Source of the DNA: Pseudomonadota bacterium
GTDB taxonomy: Bacteria > Pseudomonadota > Gammaproteobacteria > Steroidobacterales > Steroidobacteraceae
Assembly (NCBI GenBank): GCA_023433465.1
Contig: JAEZCR010000256.1
Coordinates: forward strand, 1-22,151
Direction: 5' to 3'
DNA length: 22,151 nt
Under the pieces are notes generated by a model. That model ran no database searches. It was not told the DNA's origin and saw only the letters and a program-made list of their open reading frames with translations. This document shows, piece by piece, positions 1-6,138 of the stretch. Position 1 is the stretch's first letter. Each line of letters opens with the position of its first letter. The position numbers were made by a program, and so were the translations under genes.

Positions 1-218
1 CGACTCACTCGGTGCTTGCGCAACTGACCCCGCGTGAAGCCAAGGTGCTTCGCATGCGCTTCGGCATCGACATGAACACCGACCACACGCTGGAAGAGGT
101 CGGCAAGCAGTTCGATGTCACGCGCGAACGCATTCGTCAGATCGAAGCGAAGGCGCTGCGCAAGCTGCGTCACCCGAGCCGCAGCGAGCAGCTGCGCAGC
201 TTCCTGATCGAAGACTGA
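1..218 (+). CDS. rpoD: RNA polymerase primary sigma factor RpoD, C-terminal part
   Basis: This is the C-terminal end of the housekeeping sigma factor, which directs RNA polymerase to -35/-10 promoters. The gene enters from the left edge; the first full in-frame codon is at base 3. The visible 71 residues are sigma region 4. LTPREAKVLRMRFG is followed by the helix-turn-helix that reads the -35 element (TLEEVGKQFDVTRERIRQIE) and by the typical ending KALRKLRHPSRSEQLRSFLIED. The 'FGIDMNTDHTLEEVGKQF' wording is characteristic of gammaproteobacterial RpoD rather than of alternative sigma factors. The N-terminal regions lie outside the window. A GTG at 12 is internal, not a start. A clear terminator follows 51 bases after the stop. 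Confidence 0.97.
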   Translation, partial: THSVLAQLTPREAKVLRMRFGIDMNTDHTLEEVGKQFDVTRERIRQIEAKALRKLRHPSRSEQLRSFLIED

Positions 219-231
219 TCGGTCTGCGGAG

Positions 232-256
232 GGGGACAGACTTGAAGTCTGTCCCC
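232..256. repeat. 25-bp perfect palindrome (GGGGACAGACTT arms), REP-like
   Basis: The 12-base arm GGGGACAGACTT and its exact reverse complement are separated by one G. It sits 13 bases after the rpoD stop and before the rpoD terminator. Extragenic palindromes with GGGGACAG / CTGTCCCC tips are a known kind of REP sequence mobilised by RAYT transposases in many Proteobacteria. No RAYT gene is in this window, so the assignment rests on sequence resemblance. It could also add a second hairpin to the rpoD 3' end. Confidence 0.6.
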
Positions 257-268
257 TGAAGAACGAAC

Positions 269-306
269 AAGGCCGCTCCTCCCGGAAGGAAGAGCGGCCT
301 TTTTGT
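269..306 (+). terminator. Rho-independent terminator of rpoD
   Basis: The arms AAGGCCGCTC and GAGCGGCCTT form a 10-bp stem, extended inward by three more pairs after one mismatch (CTCC against GGAAG) around a CGGAA loop. A run of five T follows (ending at 304). On the opposite strand the same stem is followed by only a weak T run, so it probably acts mainly on rpoD while partly insulating the convergent mddA side. Confidence 0.9.
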
Positions 307-316
307 TGGCCCCCGA

Positions 317-484
317 TCAATGCCCGAGCTGCGTCCCGCAGCGCGGACAGACGCGCGTTTCGATGACGTCGGAGATTTCAGTGTCGTGCGGCCGGTAACT
401 GCACGCACCGCAGATCAGGGCGTGCGACTCGGCAAGTTTCCGCCAGCGTTGCGCGCGGCGACTTCCAGTCGGGCGTTCTCATAG
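317..484 (-). other. Zinc-ribbon coding stretch without a start codon, in a shifted frame behind mddA
   Basis: The leftward frame is open from about 484 (just after a TGA) to the TGA at 317-319. It encodes RAQRWRKLAESHALICGACS, then YRPHDTEISDVIETRVCPRC, then GTQLGH. Two CxxC knuckles (CGAC and CPRC), 24 residues apart first Cys to first Cys, are a typical zinc ribbon. The frame has no ATG, GTG or TTG, so it is not a self-standing gene unless CTG at 418-416 is used. It overlaps the last 23 or so codons of mddA in another frame. Removing one CG unit from the alternating GC tract at 451-456 would join mddA to it without a break, giving a protein of about 298 residues. It is either a frameshifted tail (real or an assembly error) or a remnant. 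Confidence 0.55.
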
Positions 485-1215
485 CGACGGCGAGTGAACG
501 GCATGAGCATCGGCACCCGCTCGCGGTACTCCTGGTACGCCTTGCCGAGATGCGCGACGAGGTCGCGTTCCTCGAACCGGATCGCGATCAGGATGTATGC
601 CGTCGTCGCCACGGCGAACACCAGGTGCGACCCGGTCATCGTGGGTGTCGACCAGAACGCGAAGAACCAGCCGACGTAGAGTGGGTGGCGCACGTAGCGA
701 TACGGCCCGGGCGTGCGAAATCCGATTTCCGTGTAAGGCCGGCCGATGAGCTGCAGCCAGACCTGCCGCAAACCGAACAGGTCGAAATGGTTGATCAGGA
801 AGGTGGACACGAGCACGAGCAGCCAGCCGAAGGCGAAGCCGCCCCAGAGTACGCCGCGCAGCGTCGGATCCGTCACCATCCAGACTTCGCCGCCGAGCGG
901 ACGCCAGAAGGCGAACATGGCGATCAACGCGAGACTCGATGCGAGTACGTAGGTGCTGCGCTCGGCGGACGTGGGCACGACGCGAGTGAGCCAGCGTTTG
1001 AAGGCGGGCCGCGCCATCACGCTGTGCTGACCAGCGAACAACCCGAGCAATCCCAGGTTGACCAGCAGACTGGGTAGAAACGCGTCCGTCGACTCCGAGT
1101 CGAGCGTGCGCGGCACGGCGAAGTTGCCGACGAACCCGACGGCGTACAGAAATGTCCCGAAGAACACGGCATAACAGGCGACGCCGTACAGAAAGATCGA
1201 AATACGCTTGAACAT
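415..1215 (-). CDS. mddA: Methanethiol S-methyltransferase (MddA, ICMT-like membrane methyltransferase)
   Basis: It probably methylates methanethiol with S-adenosylmethionine to give dimethyl sulfide, as established for the MddA family, at the inner membrane. The 266-residue protein has several membrane segments: residues about 5-30, 48-64, 88-104, 121-140 and 185-212. It carries the isoprenylcysteine-methyltransferase-type SAM site RYVRHPLYVGW (173-183) and the downstream EERDL (215-219). The stretches MARPAFKRW, ERSTYV and STFLINHFDLFGLRQVW agree closely with MddA as I remember it. The ATG at 1215 follows GGAGTGGAG. Family members normally end near PMLMPF (about residue 240). The last 20 or so residues (ENARLEVAARNAGGNLPSRTP) look unnatural, and a zinc-ribbon tail lies in the next frame, suggesting a frameshift near 451-456. 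Convergent with rpoD. Confidence 0.88.
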   Translation of the reverse strand: MFKRISIFLYGVACYAVFFGTFLYAVGFVGNFAVPRTLDSESTDAFLPSLLVNLGLLGLFAGQHSVMARPAFKRWLTRVVPTSAERSTYVLASSLALIAMFAFWRPLGGEVWMVTDPTLRGVLWGGFAFGWLLVLVSTFLINHFDLFGLRQVWLQLIGRPYTEIGFRTPGPYRYVRHPLYVGWFFAFWSTPTMTGSHLVFAVATTAYILIAIRFEERDLVAHLGKAYQEYRERVPMLMPFTRRRYENARLEVAARNAGGNLPSRTP

Positions 1216-1220
1216 GACTC

Positions 1221-1269
1221 CACTCCCGGATTGATGAAGCCGCCATCCTCTTCGGGACGCGTGGGAGTG
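1221..1269 (-). promoter_or_regulatory. Inverted repeat in the mddA leader that could pair with its ribosome-binding site
   Basis: On the leftward strand CACTCCC (1269-1263) lies upstream of GGGAGTG (1227-1221), which overlaps the ribosome-binding sequence GGAGTGGAG just before the mddA ATG. Pairing would be 7 bp with a loop of about 35 bases. It could mask the ribosome-binding site. No known riboswitch consensus was recognised, and a 7-bp match over this distance can arise by chance in GC-rich DNA. Confidence 0.25.
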
Positions 1270-1329
1270 AGCGTGGGTGGTGCCGTGGAATCGCGGGTGC
1301 TTCGGCGGCCCTGAGAGCGGTTTGGGCGC

Positions 1330-1731
1330 TCAGCCACCCGTCCGGCGGACGGCCAGCTCGGGGGCGAGAAAGTACTCCAGCGTGAGATCACAGGGCACAC
1401 GCCCGCGCTCGCGGACGCGTTGGCCGCCGCAGCGCTGGTGGCCTTCGCAACTGGCCTCACCCGACCGGGACAATCCCGCGACCGCGTTCGTGAGATCGAA
1501 CTCTCCGTCACAGTCCGCATACGGACACGGGAACACGAAATAAGCCTGTGACGGCGGATGCAGCACCAGCACCTGCGGCGCGGGCGCGGAGGTCCCCGGC
1601 TCGCTGAAATCGAACTCGATGCGCAGCGATACGAAATGCGGATACGCGCTGCGCAATGCCTGCGCGGTCGCGCGGTCCCGACGCTGTCGCTCGCGCACCT
1701 GGTTGCGGCTGTTCGTGCTGGTGAACCTCAA
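1330..1731 (-). CDS. Hypothetical cysteine-rich (zinc-ribbon-like) protein
   Basis: A 133-residue protein I cannot assign to a named family. The N-terminal part is basic (RNQVRERQRRDRATAQALR). A hydrophobic strand leads into FPCPYADCDGEFDLTNAV, and ASCEGHQRCGGQR and VPCDLTLEYFLAPEL follow. The spacing C-x4-C ... C-x5-C with aspartate and glycine neighbours suggests a small zinc-binding fold, but this is inference. The start is a TTG at 1731 overlapping the TGA of the upstream gene (TTGA), which implies translational coupling. It is the last gene of a leftward cluster. A weak hairpin overlaps its stop (about 1312-1332). Confidence 0.65.
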   Translation of the reverse strand: MRFTSTNSRNQVRERQRRDRATAQALRSAYPHFVSLRIEFDFSEPGTSAPAPQVLVLHPPSQAYFVFPCPYADCDGEFDLTNAVAGLSRSGEASCEGHQRCGGQRVRERGRVPCDLTLEYFLAPELAVRRTGG

Positions 1732-1913
1732 GGCGTTTCCTTCGGATCGGCGGGCGGCGAATCCGGGGACGGCGAATCCGGGGGCGGCGCGGCGGGATCT
1801 TCCGCCGGCGTCACGTTCGCGCGCGCGAGCCTGCGAGCGAGCTTTTCCTGTTGCCGCGCCTTGCGCGCCGTTTCCTTCTGGCGCCGCAGCTGATGGTAGT
1901 TAGTTTTCGCCAC
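1728..1913 (-). CDS. Small basic coiled-coil hypothetical protein
   Basis: A 61-residue protein with a GTG start (1913-1911), beginning (M)AKTNYHQLRRQKETARKARQ. The N-terminal half is a strongly charged K/R/E/Q helix, and the C-terminal half is proline- and aspartate-rich (APPPDSPSPDSPPADPKE). Short proteins beginning MAK-x-NY with a lysine/arginine helix are common conserved hypotheticals in gammaproteobacteria; that resemblance is from memory. It starts 3 bases after the stop of the upstream gene and shares TTGA with the downstream start, so it sits inside a translationally coupled unit. Role unknown; the helix could bind nucleic acid. Confidence 0.6.
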   Translation of the reverse strand: MAKTNYHQLRRQKETARKARQQEKLARRLARANVTPAEDPAAPPPDSPSPDSPPADPKETP

Positions 1914-1916
1914 GGC

Positions 1917-2291
1917 TCAGCCCGCTCCCGCCGGCAGCATCGTCAGTTCGTGGCAGCCGGCCTGCGTGGCGGGATTCCGGCCGGGCAGGAACACATTGAG
2001 GCAGCGTTCGTCACCGTAGAGCATGCCGGCCGCCGAGCGCACCTGCGCGAAAGGCCCAAGCAGGACGGGGGCGTCGAGCGCCCCCATCAGTACGCGCAGT
2101 TTCACCGGGCCCTCGCAGTCGAGCTCCCGATGCGCACGGCCGCCCAATGTCCAGGTGCCTCCGACGCACCTGGCCACGACGTAATTCTCCGGACCACGCA
2201 AAGTGCCGTCCGCGCAGAACCGGAAGAAGGCGGCCGCCGTGCGCGTCGGGGCGTCGCCGATCGAAGAGCGGAAACTCAGGCGCAGCATCAT
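1917..2291 (-). CDS. Conserved-looking hypothetical protein
   Basis: A 124-residue soluble protein (123 if the second ATG at 2288 is used, which is better spaced from the GGAG at the start). No family recognised. It looks beta-rich, with TAAAFFRFCADGTLRGPENY, VVARCVGGTWTLGGRAHREL and VKLRVLMGALDAPVLLGPF as alternating strands, and has five scattered cysteines (FCADG, ARCVGG, DCEGP, ERCLN, AGCHE). There is no signal peptide or membrane segment. It starts 9 bases after the stop of the RRM mini-gene and ends 3 bases before the next GTG start, so it belongs to the same leftward unit. Confidence 0.6.
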   Translation of the reverse strand: MMLRLSFRSSIGDAPTRTAAAFFRFCADGTLRGPENYVVARCVGGTWTLGGRAHRELDCEGPVKLRVLMGALDAPVLLGPFAQVRSAAGMLYGDERCLNVFLPGRNPATQAGCHELTMLPAGAG

Positions 2292-2299
2292 CTCCAGGC

Positions 2300-2413
2300 T
2301 CAGCGCCGTCCGAATCCGCCGCCGCCGCCGTTGCGCGGGCGATCCTGCGCTTCATTGCGCACGGAATCCTCGGTCGCGTTGAACGGCAGGATGCCAACGT
2401 GAAGTTTCGTCAT
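2300..2413 (-). CDS. 37-residue internally deleted RRM RNA-binding protein (mini-gene)
   Basis: The frame runs ATG (2413) to TGA (2300-2302). The first 19 residues, MTKLHVGILPFNATEDSVR, match the start of bacterial RRM proteins: a beta-1 strand/RNP2 of the LYVGNLPF type followed by the first helix (A-T-E-D-x-V-R). The rest, NEAQDRPRNGGGGGFGRR, matches their usual end (V-N-E-A-x-D-R-P-R plus a glycine-rich tail). Everything between is missing: roughly 50-60 residues including RNP1 (RGFGFV-type) and both central strands. The frame is intact, so a clean in-frame deletion, perhaps between similar V-R/V-N codons, explains it. It stands first in the leftward cluster and may persist as a leader ORF coupling translation to the gene at 2291. 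It should not be able to fold as an RRM. Confidence 0.7.
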   Translation of the reverse strand: MTKLHVGILPFNATEDSVRNEAQDRPRNGGGGGFGRR

Positions 2414-2664
2414 TTCGATTGTCCGGTAGTCAGGTGGACCCGCGGGACTCCGTCGGGTCGGATCGCGAAGATCGCGTGGCAGACTCTGGCCGCTGGCGCG
2501 CTGGACGGCGCGCGGGTTCAGGGACGGTCAAGACGAAGAATCACAAACCTGGCCTCACCATACGCCTAATCCCATTCGAGAGCTCAGGTAAATCGACGCC
2601 TGCGCGCGCAATCCGCCAGCCGGGGGCCGGGCCAGCGGATTCGCGGCAATCGCGGCATTCGCGC
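2414..2664. other. Intergenic region upstream of the RRM mini-gene
   Basis: 251 bases between the methyltransferase stop (2665) and the mini-gene start. It contains the hairpin at 2610-2641 and should contain the promoter of the leftward small-gene cluster. I cannot point to a convincing -35/-10 pair. No plausible coding region is seen here in either direction. Confidence 0.5.
2610..2641 (-). terminator. Strong hairpin after the methyltransferase gene
   Basis: On the leftward strand AATCCGCTGGCC pairs with GGCTGGCGGATT (12 pairs, two of them G-T) around an 8-base loop, starting 24 bases after the methyltransferase stop. There is no T run after it, so it is not a classical intrinsic terminator. 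It may stabilise the 3' end of the mRNA or assist Rho-dependent termination. Confidence 0.4.
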
Positions 2665-3495
2665 TCAGCGCCGGGTGATCACCACTTCCAGGTATTCCGC
2701 GTCGACCACCATCGAGCCGTTCTTCGCGCGGTTGAACCGCGACACGAGCTCCAGCAGATCGCCGCGCAAGGCGCGCTGACGTTCCGCGTCGAGTTTCGCG
2801 AACGACTTGAGCACCGGCGCGTAGCTCGATCGAAACCGGTCGACCCACTCCGCGGGCGTGCGCGCCCGGAACGCCACCTTCTTCACCATGGACTCGATTC
2901 GCCCGTACGCGCCAAACAACCTTGCGAGGCATTCGTTCGTCCCCCAGTCGAACGCCGCCAGGTTCGTACCGGCGGAGCCCGAATGGCTGCCGATGAGCCG
3001 GAACAGCTCGCCGATGAACCCGTGCGGGGTCCAGTTGGCGAGGCCCACTCGCCCGCCGCGGCGGCACACCCGGATCATCTCGGCGGAGGCGCGATCCTGG
3101 TCCAGCGCGAACATCGCGCCGAAGGTAGACAGGACGGCATCGAAGGCCTGGTCGCTGAACGGCAGCGCCTCGGCATCCCCGTCGACGAACCGCACCCCGA
3201 GGTTGCGGGCTTCGAGCCGGGTAGAATGCCGATCCAGGAGGTCGGGCACGCTGTCGGTGCACGTGACGTCGCACCAGCGGCGCGCGGCGGCCAGCGATGC
3301 GTGGCCGTTCCCGGCCGACACGTCGAGGACCTGGGCGTCCTGGTACAAATTCATGGTTTCGCAGAGTTCTTCACTCACCAACTGCAGCGCACTACCAACG
3401 GCGGCATAATCTCCGCCCGCCCAGGCTGCCTGTTGGCGGCTCCGGACGGCCCATTGATTCACCCGCGGTGCGTTGCGACTCAGACTGACGTTCAT
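2665..3495 (-). CDS. Class I SAM-dependent methyltransferase
   Basis: A 276-residue soluble methyltransferase of the Methyltransf_11/UbiE-like type; the substrate cannot be told. The SAM-binding motif I is VLDVSAGNGH (residues 56-65). An acidic D at the end of strand 2 (VTCTDSVPDLL), motif II/III FVDGDAEALPFSDQAFDAVL and RVCRRGGRVGLANWTP follow in the usual order. The ATG at 3495 is preceded by GGAGGAAAGG, so this start is secure; the open frame extends further upstream but without support. It is divergent from the large BTAD regulator with only 45 bases between starts, suggesting shared control. This sort of methyltransferase often acts on small metabolites, but no biosynthetic genes lie nearby. 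Confidence 0.85.
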   Translation of the reverse strand: MNVSLSRNAPRVNQWAVRSRQQAAWAGGDYAAVGSALQLVSEELCETMNLYQDAQVLDVSAGNGHASLAAARRWCDVTCTDSVPDLLDRHSTRLEARNLGVRFVDGDAEALPFSDQAFDAVLSTFGAMFALDQDRASAEMIRVCRRGGRVGLANWTPHGFIGELFRLIGSHSGSAGTNLAAFDWGTNECLARLFGAYGRIESMVKKVAFRARTPAEWVDRFRSSYAPVLKSFAKLDAERQRALRGDLLELVSRFNRAKNGSMVVDAEYLEVVITRR

Positions 3496-3540
3496 GCGAC
3501 CTTTCCTCCAATTCAACGGACATGAAGTTAGGGGCACCGC

Positions 3541-5556
3541 GTGGTAGCCACCGTGGAAAGGCCCGTGGAATCGCTGCGCCTGCGGTTGCTCGGCGGCCTC
3601 GAAGTGTCGCGAAATGGCGAAATCGTGAAGCTGCCGGCCTCGCGCAAGGTCCGGGCGTTGCTCGGTTATCTCGTGCTGGCGGCCCGACCCGTGACCCGGC
3701 CGCAGGTCTGCGAGCTGCTGTGGGACGTGCCCAACGATCCGCGTGGCGAGTTGCGCTGGTGCCTCTCCAAGATCCGCGGACTCATCGACGACGAAGACCA
3801 CACGCGAGTCATCGCATCCGGGAACACGATCCGGCTGGACCTGACGGATTGCCAGGTCGACGCTCTGGAAGCGACGCGCGCGCCCGAACATGGCATCCGC
3901 AAGTTGGGCGTCGAGCGGCAACGCGAGCTCGCGGGATTGTTCGCGGGCGAACTACTCGAAGGTCTCGAGATCGCGCGCAGCCCGATGTTCGATGCGTGGA
4001 TAACCGCCGAACGCCGCCGCTTCCGCGGCATCCAGATCGTGCTGCTCGAGAACCTCGCACGCGCGTTGTCACACGCCGACGGTGCGCCCTACCTGGAGCA
4101 GTGGCTGGCGCTCGCCCCGTTCGATCGCAGCGCGCACGAGCTGCTGCTGACCTCGCTCGCGCTGCAGAACCGCATCGCCGAGGGCGAGGCCCACCTCGCC
4201 AGCGCCATCAAACTATTCGAGGCGGACGGTCTCGAGACCGCGCCGCTGCGGGAGATCTGGCGCCAGGCGCGCGGCAACGCGCTGGCCTCGCAGGCGCCTG
4301 GGCCCGCGATCGAGATCGTCAGCGCCAATCTGATACAGACGACGTCTCCGGAGATCGTGCAGCCCGGGATCCGCCGCGCGTCGATCGCGGTGATGCCCTT
4401 CGACGATCGGTCGAGCGACGCCGACCGGCGCGGCGGCGCGGCCGACGCGCTCGCTTACGACGTGACGACGCGCCTCGCCAAGCTGCGCAGCATGTTCGTG
4501 ATCGCGCAGGGCAGCACGTTCGCGCTGCGCGATCGCAACATCGGGCCCGAGGAAGCCGGGCGCATGCTCAACGTCGACTACGTGGTCGGTGGCTCGGTGC
4601 GCCGCACCGACAAGCGCATCCACGTCGGCGCGGAGCTGGTCGAGACGCGCACCGCGCGCATCATCTGGGCGGACGTGTTCGACGAGAAGCTGGAGGGCGC
4701 GCTCGACGTGCTCGACGAGCTCGGCAATCGCATCGTCGCCTCGGTCGCCCATGAGATCGAGATGCTCGAGCGCAATCGCGCCGTGCTCAAGCCACCTACT
4801 TCGCTCGATGCCTGGGAAGCGCATCACCGCGGGTTGTGGCACGTGTACCGCTTCAACAAGACGGACAACGAGCGTGCGCGGCAATTCTTCGCGCAAGCTG
4901 TCGAACTCGATCCGACCTTCGCGCGCGCCTATGCGGGACTGTCGTTCGCGCATTTCCAGAACGCGTTCCTCGGCTGGAAGAAGCCCGAGGTCGAGATCGA
5001 CCGGGCTTTCGAAGCGGCGGGCAAGAGTGTCATGACCGACGACCGCGATCCGGCCGCGCACTGGGCGATGGGCCGGGCGTTGTGGCTGCGCGGCGAGCAG
5101 GACCAGGCCGTGACCGAGCTCGAGCGCTCGGTCGACCTGAGTCCTAACTACGCCATGGCGCACTACACGCTCGCCTTCGTGCACGGGCAGTCGGGAGATC
5201 CGCGCGCGGCGATCTCGTTCTCGGATCATTCGCGGCACCTGTCGCCATTCGATCCGTTGCTGTTCGCGATGCTGGCCTCGCGGTCGATCAGCCTCGTCCG
5301 TCTCGGGCAGTACGACGAGGCGGCCGAATGGGCCATCAAGGCGGCCGCACGGCCCAATGCGCACCACCACATCTTGGCCATCGCCGCGATGTCGCTTGGG
5401 CTCGCGGGCCGGATCACCGAAGCCCATGAATACGCCCGGAAAATCCGCGAGCGCGTACCCGATTACCGGCTCGGCGATTTCCTGACCGCCTTCCGTTTCG
5501 CGCCCGATGCCGAGGCCTCGTTCAGGCTGGCCGCCGGCAAGGTCGGCATGTCATAG
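3541..5556 (+). CDS. BTAD/SARP-like transcriptional regulator with TolB-like and TPR domains
   Basis: A 671-residue regulator. Residues about 11-100 form an OmpR/SARP-type winged helix (LRLRLLGGLEVSRNGEIVKL, then SRKVRALLGYLVL and LRWCLSKIRGLID). Residues about 110-250 are the bacterial transcriptional activator (BTAD) helical domain. Residues about 280-410 are a TolB-like/FlgO-type alpha/beta domain, starting SIAVMPFDDRSSD and including LNVDYVVGGSVRRT, as seen in CadC-like and adenylate-cyclase-associated regulators. Residues about 415-660 are TPR-like helical repeats (AVELDPTFARAYAGLSFAHF, SVDLSPNYAMAHYTLAFVHG). No membrane segment or phospho-acceptor domain is seen, so it is probably cytoplasmic and tuned through ligand or protein binding. 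The GTG at 3541 follows AGGGG; a stop at 3529 rules out anything further upstream. It is divergent from the methyltransferase, a likely target. Confidence 0.82.
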   Translation: MVATVERPVESLRLRLLGGLEVSRNGEIVKLPASRKVRALLGYLVLAARPVTRPQVCELLWDVPNDPRGELRWCLSKIRGLIDDEDHTRVIASGNTIRLDLTDCQVDALEATRAPEHGIRKLGVERQRELAGLFAGELLEGLEIARSPMFDAWITAERRRFRGIQIVLLENLARALSHADGAPYLEQWLALAPFDRSAHELLLTSLALQNRIAEGEAHLASAIKLFEADGLETAPLREIWRQARGNALASQAPGPAIEIVSANLIQTTSPEIVQPGIRRASIAVMPFDDRSSDADRRGGAADALAYDVTTRLAKLRSMFVIAQGSTFALRDRNIGPEEAGRMLNVDYVVGGSVRRTDKRIHVGAELVETRTARIIWADVFDEKLEGALDVLDELGNRIVASVAHEIEMLERNRAVLKPPTSLDAWEAHHRGLWHVYRFNKTDNERARQFFAQAVELDPTFARAYAGLSFAHFQNAFLGWKKPEVEIDRAFEAAGKSVMTDDRDPAAHWAMGRALWLRGEQDQAVTELERSVDLSPNYAMAHYTLAFVHGQSGDPRAAISFSDHSRHLSPFDPLLFAMLASRSISLVRLGQYDEAAEWAIKAAARPNAHHHILAIAAMSLGLAGRITEAHEYARKIRERVPDYRLGDFLTAFRFAPDAEASFRLAAGKVGMS

Positions 5557-5630
5557 CCATGATTTTGTCCGGATCAGGCGTCTAACCCGCGATGCGGGAC
5601 TGACCCGAGAGCGGGCCGGCGCAGGTGCAA

Positions 5631-5660
5631 TTGACGCTCCTTCGGGGGCTGTGATTTATT
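5631..5660 (+). promoter_or_regulatory. Possible sigma-70 promoter of the secreted-protein gene
   Basis: TTGACG (5631-5636) and TTTATT (5655-5660) are spaced 18 bases apart, about 20 bases ahead of the ATG at 5681. The -35 is good (5 of 6) and the -10 weak (4 of 6). The expected transcript would have a leader of about 14 bases carrying the AAGGGGG ribosome-binding sequence. Confidence 0.4.
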
Positions 5661-5680
5661 GGTCCCGTAAGGGGGTGCGC

Positions 5681-6037
5681 ATGAAGACCTTTCGCAACGC
5701 GTTGATCGTCTGCACTTTGTTAGGCGCCGCCGGCGCGGCGACGGCCCAGATCAACCTGCCGACCCCCAACGTCCCCGGCGCCTCCCCCGAGACCGCGGTG
5801 CGCATCATCGGGACTTCCGAGATCATGATCGACCGCTACATCCGGCGCTGGCTGCGCACCCACTATCCCAATTGGGATGCCGAGCCGCATGAGATGACCG
5901 AGATCGGCATGCGGAGGTACGCCGTCGTCTACATCTCGCCGCCGCCCAACTCCAATGCGTCGCGCCAGCGCGTGTACTTCCGGCTGGCGAGCAGCCGTGT
6001 GGACGACGAAGACGGGGAGTTCCCCTTCCCCGAGTAA
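5681..6037 (+). CDS. Small secreted hypothetical protein
   Basis: A 118-residue protein of unknown function. The N-terminus MKTFRNALIVCTLLGAAGAATA is a standard Sec signal peptide, with cleavage likely after ATA, leaving a mature protein of about 96 residues that begins QINLPTPNVPG. The mature part contains a helical stretch (TAVRIIGTSEIMIDRYIRRWLRTHY), a strand RRYAVVYIS and an acidic end (VDDEDGEFPFPE). There are no cysteines after the signal peptide and no membrane helix, so it is probably periplasmic. AAGGGGG lies 5 bases before the ATG. It stands alone between the regulator and the phospholipase D-like gene. Confidence 0.75.
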   Translation: MKTFRNALIVCTLLGAAGAATAQINLPTPNVPGASPETAVRIIGTSEIMIDRYIRRWLRTHYPNWDAEPHEMTEIGMRRYAVVYISPPPNSNASRQRVYFRLASSRVDDEDGEFPFPE

Positions 6038-6138
6038 GGCTCCCGCCGGGCCAGCCGTGGGCCTTTCTCACGGTTTGCCGATTATTGTCGCGCCGGGGTG
6101 GGAGAAAACCCGGTCTCGCGACACTACCTGTCAGTCCC

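Noticed and set aside
1216..1329. SAM- or SAH-sensing riboswitch ahead of mddA
   Set aside because: Tempting because the enzyme uses SAM, but only one 7-bp pairing is seen and none of the conserved riboswitch core sequences.
2419..3525. 368-codon + strand frame opposite the methyltransferase
   Set aside because: The leftward frame carries a complete methyltransferase with a good ribosome-binding site; the + frame has no domain and is compositionally biased.
4213..5427. 404-codon leftward open frame opposite the BTAD regulator
   Set aside because: No recognisable motif, and R/V/E/H-rich composition typical of antisense frames. The + strand frame has clear domains throughout.
5586..5598. Hairpin CCCGC-GAT-GCGGG after the BTAD regulator
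   Set aside because: A 5-bp stem with a 3-base loop and no T run; too weak to call a terminator.
6040..6080. Possible terminator after the small secreted protein (CCGTG ... CACGG)
   Set aside because: Only a 5-6-bp stem with a 9-base loop and no T run.
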